DNA from: Nocardioides albertanoniae
GTDB taxonomy: Bacteria; Actinomycetota; Actinomycetes; Propionibacteriales; Nocardioidaceae
DNA: 64,000 nucleotides
Direction of reading: 5' to 3'
Assembly: GCF_006716315.1 (NCBI RefSeq)
Contig: NZ_VFOV01000001.1
Location: forward strand, 974,501-1,038,500
Shown in pieces: positions 25,043 through 34,151 of the stretch (the stretch's first letter is position 1; every line of letters starts with the position of its first letter). The translations under genes and the position numbers were made by a program. The notes beneath the pieces were generated by a model that had not been told where the DNA came from, searched no databases, and worked only from the letters and a program-made list of their open reading frames with translations.

Positions 25043-26692
25043 TCAGGGCGTGAGGTCGTCGAGCGACTCGGCGTCGACGATGCGGTACGCGTAGCCCTGC
25101 TCGGCCAGGAAGCGTTGGCGGTTCTGGGCGAAGTCGGCGTCGATGGTGTCGCGGGAGACGATCGTGTAGAAGTGCGCGGTCTTGTTGCCGTCGCCGGGGC
25201 GAAGCAGGCGGCCGAGGCGCTGGGCCTCCTCCTGCCGCGACCCGAAGGAGCCGGAGACCTGGATCGCGACCTCCGCGGAGGGGAGGTCGATGGAGAAGTT
25301 GGCGACCTTGGAGACGACGAGGAGGTCGAGCTCGCCGGAGCGGAAGGCGTCGAAGAGCCGCTGGCGCTCCTTGACCGTCGTCTTGCCCTCGATGACGGGA
25401 GCGCCGAGCGAGTCGGCGATCTCGTCGAGCTGGTCGAGATACTGGCCGATCACGAGGGTCGGCTTGCCCGCGTGAGCCCCGACGATCTCCTTGACGACGT
25501 CGATCTTGTGGTGCGTGCACGAGGCGATCCGATAGCGCTCGTCGGGCTCTGCGGTGGCGTAGACGAGACGCTCGTCGGTCGGCAGGGTCACCCGCACCTC
25601 GACACAGTCGGCCGGTGCGATCCAACCCTGCGCCTCGATGTCCTTCCAGGGGGCGTCGTAGCGCTTGGGCCCGATCAGTGAGAACACGTCACCCTCGCGC
25701 CCGTCCTCGCGCACCAGCGTGGCGGTCAGGCCGAGTCGGCGCCGCGCCTGGAGGTCGGCGGTCATCCGGAAGATCGGGGCAGGGAGGAGGTGCACCTCGT
25801 CGTAGACGACGAGGCCCCAGTCGCGGGCGTCGAGCAGCTCGAGGTGGGGGTAGGTGCCCTTCCGTCGCGTGGTCAGCACCTGGTAGGTGGCGATCGTGAC
25901 CGGGCGGATCTCCTTGACGCTGCCCGAGTATTCGCCGATCTCGTCCGGAGTCAGTGAGGTGCGGCGTACGAGCTCGTCCTTCCACTGCCGTGCGGAGACG
26001 GTGTTGGTGACGAGGATCAACGTCGTCGCCTGCGCCTCGGCCATGGCGGCCGCCCCGACGAGCGTCTTACCGGCGCCACAGGGGAGCACGACGACCCCGG
26101 AGCCGCCGTGCCAGAACGACTCGACCGCCTCGGCCTGATAGGGCCGCAACGTCCAGTCGGTGGTGTCGAGCGCGATCGAGTGGGCCTCGCCGTCGACGTA
26201 GCCGGCGAAGTCCTCGGCCGGCCAGCCGAGCTTGAGCAGCGCCTGCTTGAGGTTGCCCCGCTCGGAGGGGTGGACCGCGACGGTGTCGTCGTCGAGGCGT
26301 TCGCCGAGCATCCCGGCGACCTTCTTGGCGCGCACGACCTCCTCGAGCACCGCGCGGTCGGAGGAGACCAGCATCAGCCCGTTGGCCGGGTTCTTCTCCA
26401 GCCGCAGCCGGCCGTAGCGGGCCATCGTCTCGGCGACATCGACCAGAAGGGAGTGCGGCACCGGGTAGCGGGAGAACTCCAGCAGCGTGTCGACCACCTG
26501 CTCGGCATCGTGCCCGGCAGCGCGAGCGTTCCACAGCCCCAGAGGTGTGAGCCGGTAGGTGTGGATGTGCTCCGGTGACCGCTCGAGCTCGGCGAACGGC
26601 GCGATCGCCTTGCGGCACTCACCCGCCCGGGCATGGTCGATCTCGAGCAGCAGCGTCTTGTCCGACTGGACGATCAGGGGGCCGTCGTTCAC
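25043..26692 (-). CDS. XPB/Rad25-like DNA repair helicase
   Basis: This is a superfamily 2 helicase. Walker A reads CGAGKT, motif II DEVH, motif III LTAT, and motif VI QEEAQRLGRLLRPG. A damage-recognition-type N-terminal region of ~190 residues comes first (RLTPLGLWNARAAGHDAEQV). XPB in Actinobacteria is linked to DNA repair. The GTG start is at 26692, and only 9 bp separate it from the partner gene upstream. This gene pair is conserved in mycobacteria (Rv0861c/Rv0862c, from memory). Confidence 0.93.
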   Translation of the reverse strand: MNDGPLIVQSDKTLLLEIDHARAGECRKAIAPFAELERSPEHIHTYRLTPLGLWNARAAGHDAEQVVDTLLEFSRYPVPHSLLVDVAETMARYGRLRLEKNPANGLMLVSSDRAVLEEVVRAKKVAGMLGERLDDDTVAVHPSERGNLKQALLKLGWPAEDFAGYVDGEAHSIALDTTDWTLRPYQAEAVESFWHGGSGVVVLPCGAGKTLVGAAAMAEAQATTLILVTNTVSARQWKDELVRRTSLTPDEIGEYSGSVKEIRPVTIATYQVLTTRRKGTYPHLELLDARDWGLVVYDEVHLLPAPIFRMTADLQARRRLGLTATLVREDGREGDVFSLIGPKRYDAPWKDIEAQGWIAPADCVEVRVTLPTDERLVYATAEPDERYRIASCTHHKIDVVKEIVGAHAGKPTLVIGQYLDQLDEIADSLGAPVIEGKTTVKERQRLFDAFRSGELDLLVVSKVANFSIDLPSAEVAIQVSGSFGSRQEEAQRLGRLLRPGDGNKTAHFYTIVSRDTIDADFAQNRQRFLAEQGYAYRIVDAESLDDLTP

Positions 26693-26701
26693 CGCACCAG
26701 C

Positions 26702-28945
26702 CTACGGCTGCGAGGGTCGTACGCTCCGAACTCGGGAGAGCGCGAAGGTGCGCAGGTCGTCGCCGACCCGCGCCTCGAGGAAGCCGCCGTCGACGCCCAA
26801 CGGCTCCACGCGTGCCTCGCCGCCCACCCCGCGGCCGTCGACGTAGGAGAGCACCACCGGCTCACCGGCGTCGATGGCCTCGTGGAGGATCGCCATGGTC
26901 GTGGCCGGCTCGGCCGGCCTCGGCCGGGAGTCGGCCACCTCGTCGCCAGCCTTGATCTTCGTCGCGACCGCGCGCGCCCGGGCCGTCACCTGCGCCTCGT
27001 CGGCCGCGGGCGTACGCCGCGCGCGAGCCTTGGCGCGCTTGGCGTCGGGCCGCGCGACATGGACCGAGCCGTCGGGAGCCTCCACGACCGGCGCGAGCCC
27101 GAGCTCGCGCAGCCGGGGGAGGAGCGAGTCGAGGGCGACGGTGCTGACCACCACGGTCGGCGCGAGCCGTCGCAGCCCGAGCGAGTCGGCCGCCGGGTGG
27201 GCCAGCAGCTCGGCGAGCGCGGTCTCGTCGTCGCTGCGCAGATAGGCGGCAGCGAACCCGACCCGCACGGTGCCGAAGGTGCGGGCCGTGTCATCGACCA
27301 GGTAGGTCAGCGCCTGCGGCACCGGTGTGCGGGAGGCGACCGCGAGGAAGGCATGGATCTCGGCGGCGGTCCAGCCACGGTCCATCGCGCGGCGCACCGA
27401 CTCCTTGGTGAACCGGTAGACCGTCGCTCCGCCGTGCGACTCCACGGTCGCGACCACGGCGAGCGTGCGCCCGAGGGTGGGTTCGAGCGGCCCGGGGGCG
27501 ACCGCGGTCAGGTCGCCCTGCAGCAGCACATGGTCGACGGGTGCCGGCAGCAGCTCGGCCAGCACCGCCACAGCGTCCTCGCCGGCGAGCAGCGTCCGCC
27601 CGTAGGTAGCCAGCCCGCCGAAGGCGCCCAGCCCGAGCGTCTCCGCCTCGCTGAGCGCCCAGGCCACCAGCGACTCGCGCGACTCGGTGCGGGTGCGCGG
27701 GCGTCGAGGCCGCTCCCAGGAGAGCCTGGCCACGACGGCCGCGGGTCCGGTGCCCGCGGCGAGCACCTCTCCTGCGGGCAGGTCGGCGAGCAGGCCGAGG
27801 GTGAGTCTCCGCGTCTCGGCGACCGTGGCCCCGGCCATCTCGGGAGCGAGCGCGTTCCACGTCTTCCCGGCGACATCTCGCTCGCCGACCAGCCCGGGGA
27901 TGCGTGGTGTCGCCAGCCAGGCACCGGCCACGTGGGCCCATCGCGATGCCATCGGCTGCTGCAGCCACTGGTCGAAGAGGTCGGTCGGCATCCAGCACGG
28001 GTCGCCCTCCTCGTCGGCGCTCTGGGCGAGCAGCCCCGAGGCCCAGGCGACCTCGACCAGCAGCGCCGCGACAGACTCGGAGACATGGAGCCGCTCGGCG
28101 CTCGCCCTCAGGTCACGCACCGTCAGGCCGGCCCCGCCGCGCAACGTCCGAGGAGGTGTGGACCCCCAGGCGTCGTGGAGGAGCTCGAGGTTGCGCACGA
28201 CCTCGAAGGCGGCTCCCGCGGCAGCGCGGTCGACCAGCGAGGAAGCGCGCTCGGAGGTCGGCAGCGGCGGCGCGACGTCAGCGGCTGCCCGCGTGGTCAC
28301 CCCGCCCCGCAGGGCGAGTCCCACCTCGCCGGGAAGGGTCAGCATCTCCCCGCCCGACGGAGATGCGATCAACAGGCCGTGCGCGATCAGCTCCTCGGCC
28401 GGCCCGGCGGCCTCGGCCACCGAGATGTCCGTGCGCGCGCGGGCGGAGGAGGCCTGCCCGCCGCCGGCGTCGACGGCCTCCAACATGGCCCTGGCCTCGG
28501 GCGATACGGCCGCCAGGCGGCGTACGGCATCGTCGTGGTCACCGGTGAACGGTTGCAGCCCCGAGCCCCCGCCGGAGCGGCCCAGCAGGGCCGAGACCCC
28601 GGTCACCGCGCGGAGGCCTCCGAGGGAGTGCCAGACCAGGCAGCGTGCCTCCAGATGAGAAAGTGCCCGTGTCGAAGCGTCGACTTCAGCGTTCACCATG
28701 GAAGATAGGTGGGCTTTGGTGGTTTGATTCGCCAGGACAACGGCATCAAGCACGACCAGTTCGAGATGGTTAAGGTCATCCAGAGCGTGCTGCAAAGATG
28801 TGCGGGTGGCTGCTCGGGCGGCGAGTTGGCTGGAGTCATGAGGGGACGGCGTGGCGAGATCAGGACGAGCAAGAAGCAGGTGCGAGATGCGCTCTGTGGA
28901 CCAAGAGCGCAATTGGTCTGCCAGTGAGCGGAAGCCTGTGTCCAT
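26702..28945 (-). CDS. Helicase-associated protein, XPB partner
   Basis: The 747-residue protein lies upstream of XPB in the same operon. It has an N-terminal helical region (SLADQLRSWSTERISHLLLA), many leucine-rich winged-helix-like segments, and a C-terminal half similar to helicase-associated domains. Its exact role is unknown, but the tight pairing with XPB implies a joint function. ATG 28945 is preferred over ATG 28951 and GTG 28954 because TAGCGT lies 7 bp before it. The gene is divergent from the PP2C operon. Confidence 0.82.
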   Translation of the reverse strand: MDTGFRSLADQLRSWSTERISHLLLARPDLATPSPHDSSQLAARAATRTSLQHALDDLNHLELVVLDAVVLANQTTKAHLSSMVNAEVDASTRALSHLEARCLVWHSLGGLRAVTGVSALLGRSGGGSGLQPFTGDHDDAVRRLAAVSPEARAMLEAVDAGGGQASSARARTDISVAEAAGPAEELIAHGLLIASPSGGEMLTLPGEVGLALRGGVTTRAAADVAPPLPTSERASSLVDRAAAGAAFEVVRNLELLHDAWGSTPPRTLRGGAGLTVRDLRASAERLHVSESVAALLVEVAWASGLLAQSADEEGDPCWMPTDLFDQWLQQPMASRWAHVAGAWLATPRIPGLVGERDVAGKTWNALAPEMAGATVAETRRLTLGLLADLPAGEVLAAGTGPAAVVARLSWERPRRPRTRTESRESLVAWALSEAETLGLGAFGGLATYGRTLLAGEDAVAVLAELLPAPVDHVLLQGDLTAVAPGPLEPTLGRTLAVVATVESHGGATVYRFTKESVRRAMDRGWTAAEIHAFLAVASRTPVPQALTYLVDDTARTFGTVRVGFAAAYLRSDDETALAELLAHPAADSLGLRRLAPTVVVSTVALDSLLPRLRELGLAPVVEAPDGSVHVARPDAKRAKARARRTPAADEAQVTARARAVATKIKAGDEVADSRPRPAEPATTMAILHEAIDAGEPVVLSYVDGRGVGGEARVEPLGVDGGFLEARVGDDLRTFALSRVRSVRPSQP

Positions 28946-28981
28946 CGGCATCACGCTATCCCGGCAGACCTAGGGAGCGAG

Positions 28982-29809
28982 ATGTCCAGGAAAGTAGTGA
29001 TCGCGCACGGGTCGGCCACCGACGTCGGCCAGGTGCGCAAGGTCAACGAGGACTCCCACGTGGCCGAGCCACCGGTCTTCGTCGTAGCCGACGGCATGGG
29101 CGGCCACGACGGTGGTGACATCGCCAGCGAGATGGTGATCCAGGAGTTCGCCAAGCTCGGCGGCGCCCATTACGAGTCCGAGGCCGGCAGCCAGGCGATG
29201 GTCGAAGCGCTCCAGGCCGCCCAGGACCGCATCGTGGCCTTCGCGCTCGAGCAGCGCTCGCGCGGATCCGCCGAATACCAGTCCGGCACGACGTGCGCCG
29301 CGGCCCTGATCGCCGACGGCGGCAGCAGCCCGCTGTGGGTGCTCCTCAACGTCGGCGACTCGCGCATCTACCGATACTTCGACGGTACGTTGAGTCAGCT
29401 CAGCCGCGACCACAGCCTGGTCCAGGAGCTGGTCGACGCCGGCCAGATCACGCCCGAGGAGGCCGAGCGCCACCCGGAGCGCAACGTCGTGACCAGGGCC
29501 TTGGGCGGGATGGCACCTGCCGTTCCCGACATCTTCCAGGTGACGCTTCCCGTCGGCGCGCGGTTGATGCTGTGCTCGGACGGCGTGAGCGGAATGATCT
29601 CGGATTCTGAGATCTCCGACATCTTGGCCTCGGAGTCGACCGATGCGCGCGACACCGCCGAGAAGCTCGTCGCCGCAGCGGTCGAGGCAGGCGGGCGTGA
29701 CAACGCCACCGCAATCGTGGTCGATGTGATGGGATTGACCGAGGAGAACCCGTATGACTCGGAGCAACAAAGGGTGAGTATGGAGCAGAAGCTAGGAGTG
29801 CTGCCATGA
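28982..29809 (+). CDS. PP2C-family Ser/Thr phosphatase
   Basis: PPM metal-site motifs are present: VRKVNEDS, VVADGMGGHDGG, and NVGDSRIYRYFDG, then CSDGVSGM and GRDNATAIVV. At 275 residues with no membrane helix it is a compact soluble phosphatase, unlike membrane-bound PstP. It precedes an FHA protein whose start overlaps its stop (ATGA), so it probably dephosphorylates phosphothreonine proteins read by that FHA domain. No kinase is encoded in this cluster. Confidence 0.9.
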   Translation: MSRKVVIAHGSATDVGQVRKVNEDSHVAEPPVFVVADGMGGHDGGDIASEMVIQEFAKLGGAHYESEAGSQAMVEALQAAQDRIVAFALEQRSRGSAEYQSGTTCAAALIADGGSSPLWVLLNVGDSRIYRYFDGTLSQLSRDHSLVQELVDAGQITPEEAERHPERNVVTRALGGMAPAVPDIFQVTLPVGARLMLCSDGVSGMISDSEISDILASESTDARDTAEKLVAAAVEAGGRDNATAIVVDVMGLTEENPYDSEQQRVSMEQKLGVLP

Positions 29810-31905
29810 GTGAGCGTCAGCCGACAACCATCGCAAGCACGTCCTATACGCCGGGCACGTGGTTCGGCATCATCGGTGAGAGCGCCACGGTGCTGCTCCC
29901 GCCTTCGGAGAAGGGCCGCGCGGGTGCCCTCTGGGCGCTCGTCGACGACGGTGCCGGGTTCGACGAGGTGCTCGACGCGCTCGTCGCGACCGGGCTCAGC
30001 TCGTTGCCCGGTTTCGTCCTCATCTCTGGAGACGTGACACCGGAGGGCGGCAGCGTACGCACGGTCGTCCGCGGTCCTTCGGTGGTCTCCTTCGAGGCCG
30101 GTGAGGGGGCGGTCGAGGTCGACGGCTCGACGTCGAAGACGTGGGTCGAGCGCACGCTCGACGGTGTGACCCGGATGTCGGTCTCGTTGGGCGAGGAGGG
30201 CGCGACCGGTGAGCCGATGACAGCCCTGGGCGGGCTGCTGCGCGTCTCGGGGCTCGAGGTCCCGCCGCTCGCCCCGGAGTCCAACCACGACGACTCGCCC
30301 GAGAGCCGCGCCGGTTTCGTCGGCTCCCGGGTCGCGGTCGAAGAGGGCAACGAGGAGAGCGTCGAGCCGGCCGCGGCCGTCGCCGACCCGCTCTCCGACC
30401 CGTTGCCCGAGCACAACTACGACGACTCCGCCGAGCGCGACGGCGTCGACGAGGCCGTCGCTGAGGAGCAGCCGGTCGAGGAGGAGTCGTCCGCGGCGCC
30501 GTCGCTGTCGGTCGTGCCCCCGATCCCGGTCTCCGGCGATCAGTCTGACGGCGACTCTGAGTCGGGCTACGACTCCGATGATGACGCTGCCCTCGGCCAG
30601 GAGCCCGACTCGGACGAGCCGATCTCGGTGAGCCGCGGCGAGGAGTCCGGCGATGCCTTGGCGCCGCGCCACGACGACCTGACCGAGCACACCGAGTCCT
30701 TCGAGCTCCCCGGTGCTTCGGAGCAGTCCGACGAGCAGGCCCCCGACGCGGGCTCGCACGGCTATGAGGACGACTACGCCAGCGACGAGCACGCCGCTGC
30801 GGTGGCGTCGTCCTTCGGGCCGCCCGCGGTCTCCCCGGACCCGCTCTCCGACGGTGACGCCGGTGCGGACGACGAGACGGAGGTCCTTCAGGCCGTCGAC
30901 GAGAAGACCTTCGACGACCAAGGCTATGACGACCAGGGCTATGACAGCCGGTCGTTCGAGGCGTCGGACGACGAGCCCGGCCACGAGCAGCCGGAGTCGG
31001 CCGCTGCGCCCGAGTTCGGTCCGCCGCCGGTGCCGCCCCCGCCGCCGCTGACCCCTCCGCCGCCGCCGATCGACGGGCCGCCCGCGGCCTTCGCCGACGC
31101 GGACGTCGAGTCGCAGGCCGACGTGCCCGCTGGGGGCGACGCCGAGGCCGAGGCTGCACCAGAGGGCGATCACGTCTCGGACGGCGAGCCGCTCGACGGG
31201 CCGATGGTCGACGGCCCGCCCCTGGACGGCCCGCCGCTGGACGGTCCGCCCGCCGAGGGTCCGCCGCTCGCTGGCCCGCCGCTGGACGGTCCGCCGGCCG
31301 AGTCGTCGGTGGGTGACATCCCGCCGGCCCCGCCCGCGCCACCGGCCCCGGGTGCGTTCCCGTTCCCGCCGGCGCCGCCCGCCCCGCCCTCGGCGCCTCC
31401 GGCGCCGGAGGCGCCCGAGGAGCAGTCCTGGGAGGAGCCCAACCCCGACGAGGACGACCACGACGGTCTGACCCGCATCGGTGTCGGTGAAGACCTCAAC
31501 GCCGGCCTCGCCGGGATCCCCGGCCAGCCCGAGGCCCCGAAGGTGACCGCCTACCCGGTTGCGCGTCTGGAGTTCTCCAGCGGCGACCGCGTCGAGGTCG
31601 ACCGGGTCGTGCTGGTGGGCCGTGCGCCCGAGGCGAGCCGGTTCACGCCCACCGAGCAGCCGATGCTGGTGACCGTGCCGAGCCCGCACCAGGAGATCTC
31701 CTCGACCCACTGTGAGATCCGGCCGGGTGCCGGGGTCGACCACGGTGCTGCGGTGGTCACCGACCTCGGCTCGACCAACGGCACCGTGCTGGTCCAGCCC
31801 GGGCTCGGCCCGGAGGACCTCCGCCCCGGCGTACCCGTCCAGCTCATGCCCGGTGCTGTCATCGACCTCGGTGACAGTCTGACAATCCGGGTGACCAACC
31901 CGTGA
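29806..31905 (+). CDS. Large FHA protein with acidic, proline-rich linker
   Basis: Residues ~1-150 form a domain with WFGIIGESATVLLPPSEKGR and ALWALVDDGAGFDEVLDALV, of unknown function. Residues ~150-560 are a low-complexity acidic and proline-rich linker with DGPPLDGPP repeats. The last ~110 residues form an FHA phosphothreonine-binding domain with VLVGRAPEASRF, ISSTHCEI and DLGSTNGTV. It is the second gene of the PP2C operon and likely a scaffold whose FHA end reads kinase signals. Confidence 0.85.
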   Translation: MSERQPTTIASTSYTPGTWFGIIGESATVLLPPSEKGRAGALWALVDDGAGFDEVLDALVATGLSSLPGFVLISGDVTPEGGSVRTVVRGPSVVSFEAGEGAVEVDGSTSKTWVERTLDGVTRMSVSLGEEGATGEPMTALGGLLRVSGLEVPPLAPESNHDDSPESRAGFVGSRVAVEEGNEESVEPAAAVADPLSDPLPEHNYDDSAERDGVDEAVAEEQPVEEESSAAPSLSVVPPIPVSGDQSDGDSESGYDSDDDAALGQEPDSDEPISVSRGEESGDALAPRHDDLTEHTESFELPGASEQSDEQAPDAGSHGYEDDYASDEHAAAVASSFGPPAVSPDPLSDGDAGADDETEVLQAVDEKTFDDQGYDDQGYDSRSFEASDDEPGHEQPESAAAPEFGPPPVPPPPPLTPPPPPIDGPPAAFADADVESQADVPAGGDAEAEAAPEGDHVSDGEPLDGPMVDGPPLDGPPLDGPPAEGPPLAGPPLDGPPAESSVGDIPPAPPAPPAPGAFPFPPAPPAPPSAPPAPEAPEEQSWEEPNPDEDDHDGLTRIGVGEDLNAGLAGIPGQPEAPKVTAYPVARLEFSSGDRVEVDRVVLVGRAPEASRFTPTEQPMLVTVPSPHQEISSTHCEIRPGAGVDHGAAVVTDLGSTNGTVLVQPGLGPEDLRPGVPVQLMPGAVIDLGDSLTIRVTNP

Positions 31906-31966
31906 TCCACCAGCATCTGCTGATGCCGCCGCCTCCGTGTTCGCTCTGTGCCACGGGGGCGGCGGC

Positions 31967-33187
31967 ATGAGTGCTGCCGGCATCCAGGGCCCGGTGGTCG
32001 AGGCTGCGATCGCGGAGCCGGACCGCCGGTTCTACGCGTTCGCGATCGACAGGGTGATCGCCTGGGCGATCTTCGCCGCGGCGGCGTTCGTCGCCTGGCT
32101 GGTCTTCTTCCGCAACGGCAGCCCGCTGCCCGGGGTCGCGCTGGTTCTCGGTGTCGTGCTGGTGGTCTGGCTGGTCGGTGCCGTGCTGACCGGCTCCGGT
32201 GGCAAGACCCCCGGGAAGGTGGCGCTCGGTCTCCGTGTGGTCAGCGACGACGCGGGATCCGGGGGTGGCCCCATCGGCGTCGGAAAGGCGTTCGTACGCC
32301 AGGGCCTGCTCGGGCTGTGCACCATCCCGACGCTCGGCATCGGCACCGCCACCTTCGCCTGGGTCGCGGCCATGGACGACCGTGGTCGCCGTCAGGGCTG
32401 GCACGACCGTCGCGCGGGCTCCGTCGTCGTCGACGTACGTCCGCCGGTCGTCGTCGAGGCAGAGGAGGAGGCTCCGGCGCCGCGTCGCATCGTCAACCTG
32501 ACCACCATGCGTCTGAAGCAGGCCGAGGCCGCACCGGAGCGGTCGGCCAGGCCGGAGACCCCTGCGGCTCCGACCCAGACCGTGCCGGCGCAGAAGGCCC
32601 CGACCCAGGACCCGTCGGCCCCGGTCGTCCAGTTCCAGGGCGACCCGGCCGACCAGGCTCGGATCGATCAGGCTCGGGCGGCCGCGGCCGCCCAGGACGC
32701 CCCGACTCAGGTCGGGCCGACTCCCGCCGCTCGCCAGACCCCGGCCGCGCCGGTGCCGACGCCTCCGGCTCCGGCGGCTCCTCCGGCTCCTCCGGCTCCT
32801 GCGCAGCCTGCCGCTCCGCCGCCCCCGCCGACGACCGCACCTCCCGCGGCGACGGCTCGCTGGAAGGTCACCTTCGACACGGGGCAGAGCTTCGTCGTCG
32901 AGGGCCTCGCCATCGTCGGCCGCGGCCCGGAGCCGCGTCCGGGCGAGGAGGTCTCCCACCGGGTTGCCCTTCCCTCCAGCGACATGTCCCTGTCGAAGAC
33001 CCACGCCCAGTTCCAGGTCGCTGCCGACGGCAGCCTCGTGGTCATGGACCGCGGCTCCACCAACGGCAGCACCCTGATCCGCAAGGGCGCCGCCAGGGCC
33101 CTCGGTGCCCGCCGCCCGGCGGCGCTGATCGACGGCGACAAGGTCAAGTTCGGCGACCGCACCATGGACGTCGTGCGCGAGGCCTGA
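31967..33187 (+). CDS. RDD-family membrane protein with C-terminal FHA domain
   Basis: An RDD-type membrane part at ~12-150 begins RRFYAFAIDRVIAWAIFAAA and includes GKTPGKVALGLRVVSDD. A long Ala/Pro/Gln linker follows (~165-290). The C-terminal FHA domain shows VGRGPEPRPGEEVSH, LSKTHAQF and DRGSTNGSTLI. This joins a membrane anchor to a phosphothreonine reader. The chosen ATG has only a weak ribosome site; a GTG at 31937 would add 10 residues. It ends next to a 21-bp repeat-type hairpin. Confidence 0.85.
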   Translation: MSAAGIQGPVVEAAIAEPDRRFYAFAIDRVIAWAIFAAAAFVAWLVFFRNGSPLPGVALVLGVVLVVWLVGAVLTGSGGKTPGKVALGLRVVSDDAGSGGGPIGVGKAFVRQGLLGLCTIPTLGIGTATFAWVAAMDDRGRRQGWHDRRAGSVVVDVRPPVVVEAEEEAPAPRRIVNLTTMRLKQAEAAPERSARPETPAAPTQTVPAQKAPTQDPSAPVVQFQGDPADQARIDQARAAAAAQDAPTQVGPTPAARQTPAAPVPTPPAPAAPPAPPAPAQPAAPPPPPTTAPPAATARWKVTFDTGQSFVVEGLAIVGRGPEPRPGEEVSHRVALPSSDMSLSKTHAQFQVAADGSLVVMDRGSTNGSTLIRKGAARALGARRPAALIDGDKVKFGDRTMDVVREA

Positions 33188-33266
33188 GCGCCGAGAAGTC
33201 ACCCCTGCAGGCCGAGAAGTCACGCTCGTGACTTCTCGGCCTGCGTGCGTGACTTCTCGGCGCTCA
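33185..33266. repeat. Palindromic copy of the 21-bp repeat between convergent stops
   Basis: TGAGCGCCGAGAAGTCA (33185-33201) is a perfect 17-bp inverted match to 33250-33266. Inside, GCCGAGAAGTCACG (33211-33224) pairs perfectly with 33227-33240 across a 2-base gap. The outer arms contain the stop codons of both flanking genes. It has the same consensus as the arrays at 15715 and 55220. It probably works as a two-way terminator. Confidence 0.85.
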
Positions 33267-34034
33267 GTCGACGTTGTCGAAGGTCGCGGGGCGATGCTCG
33301 AGACCGAAGCGGTCGGTCGGCCAGAAGACGGCTGCGACACGGCCGACGACGTCGGAGACCGGCACGTACGCGCTCGAGCAGGTCTCCTTGATCGCGGGGT
33401 CGGTCGACCTCTGACGCTTCGGGCTGCACAGGTGGAAGGAGGAGTCGGCGGAGTTGGCGCGGTTGTCACCCATCACGAAGAGCCGACCCTTCGGGACGAC
33501 CGCCTTCCAGCCCTTGCAGCCGCCCGCGAGATAGGCGCCGTTGTCCTGGGTCATCGGCCCGTCGCAGTGGTCGGTCGGGGCGATGAACGAGGTCTCGTCG
33601 AGAGCGGTGCCGTTGACGAGGATGCGCCCCGAGTCGCAGCACTCGACGGTGTCGCCGCCGACGCCGATGACCCGTTTCACGAGGTGGTCGCCGCTGGGGT
33701 AGAGCCCGATCTTCGAGAGCGCGGCCCGAAAGCCGGAGGGTGAGGGTGGGATCTGGTTGGCGAAGATCCAGTCACCGGGATCGGCGAAGACGACCACGTC
33801 GCCGCGCTCGGGGGAGCCGCCCAGCCAGTAGGAGGGTTTCTCGACCAGCACCCGGTCGTTGATCGCGAGACCGGGCTCCATCGACCCGGACGGGATGTAG
33901 AACGCCTGCACCAGGAAGGTCTTGATGAAGATGGCCAGCAGCACCGCCGTGACCGCGATGATCACGATCTCGCCGAGCGAGCGCAGGAATCCCCTGGACC
34001 CCTGGCCCGACCCGGCTGCCGGCTCCTCGTTCAT
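33264..34034 (-). CDS. lepB: Signal peptidase I
   Basis: It cleaves signal peptides from exported proteins. One membrane helix (~23-42) is followed by catalytic Ser51 in IPSGSMEPG and Lys120 in LVKRVIGVGGD, then the conserved GDNRANSADS motif. Length is 256 residues. ATG 34034 (with GGGGG just before) and ATG 34043 (8 bp after a TAGGGT box) are both possible; the choice changes only three residues. Its 3' end falls in the repeat-type hairpin shared with the RDD-FHA gene. Confidence 0.92.
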   Translation of the reverse strand: MNEEPAAGSGQGSRGFLRSLGEIVIIAVTAVLLAIFIKTFLVQAFYIPSGSMEPGLAINDRVLVEKPSYWLGGSPERGDVVVFADPGDWIFANQIPPSPSGFRAALSKIGLYPSGDHLVKRVIGVGGDTVECCDSGRILVNGTALDETSFIAPTDHCDGPMTQDNGAYLAGGCKGWKAVVPKGRLFVMGDNRANSADSSFHLCSPKRQRSTDPAIKETCSSAYVPVSDVVGRVAAVFWPTDRFGLEHRPATFDNVD

Positions 34035-34151
34035 GGCCCCCATGCATCCGGACCCTACCCGCGAGCCGTCGAAATTCAGGGTCGCGCCCGGCCGCCGACC
34101 GCTAGGTTGACACCACTCGGGATGCCGTTCACGTGATGACAAGAGAGTCCG

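Noticed and set aside
28709..28927. Small plus-strand frame inside the XPB partner gene
   Set aside because: Fully inside a well-supported minus-strand gene and without a ribosome site or domain.
29395..31983. 862-codon minus-strand frame opposite the PP2C/FHA genes
   Set aside because: Arg/Gly-rich shadow of the repeat-rich FHA linker; no ribosome site or domain.
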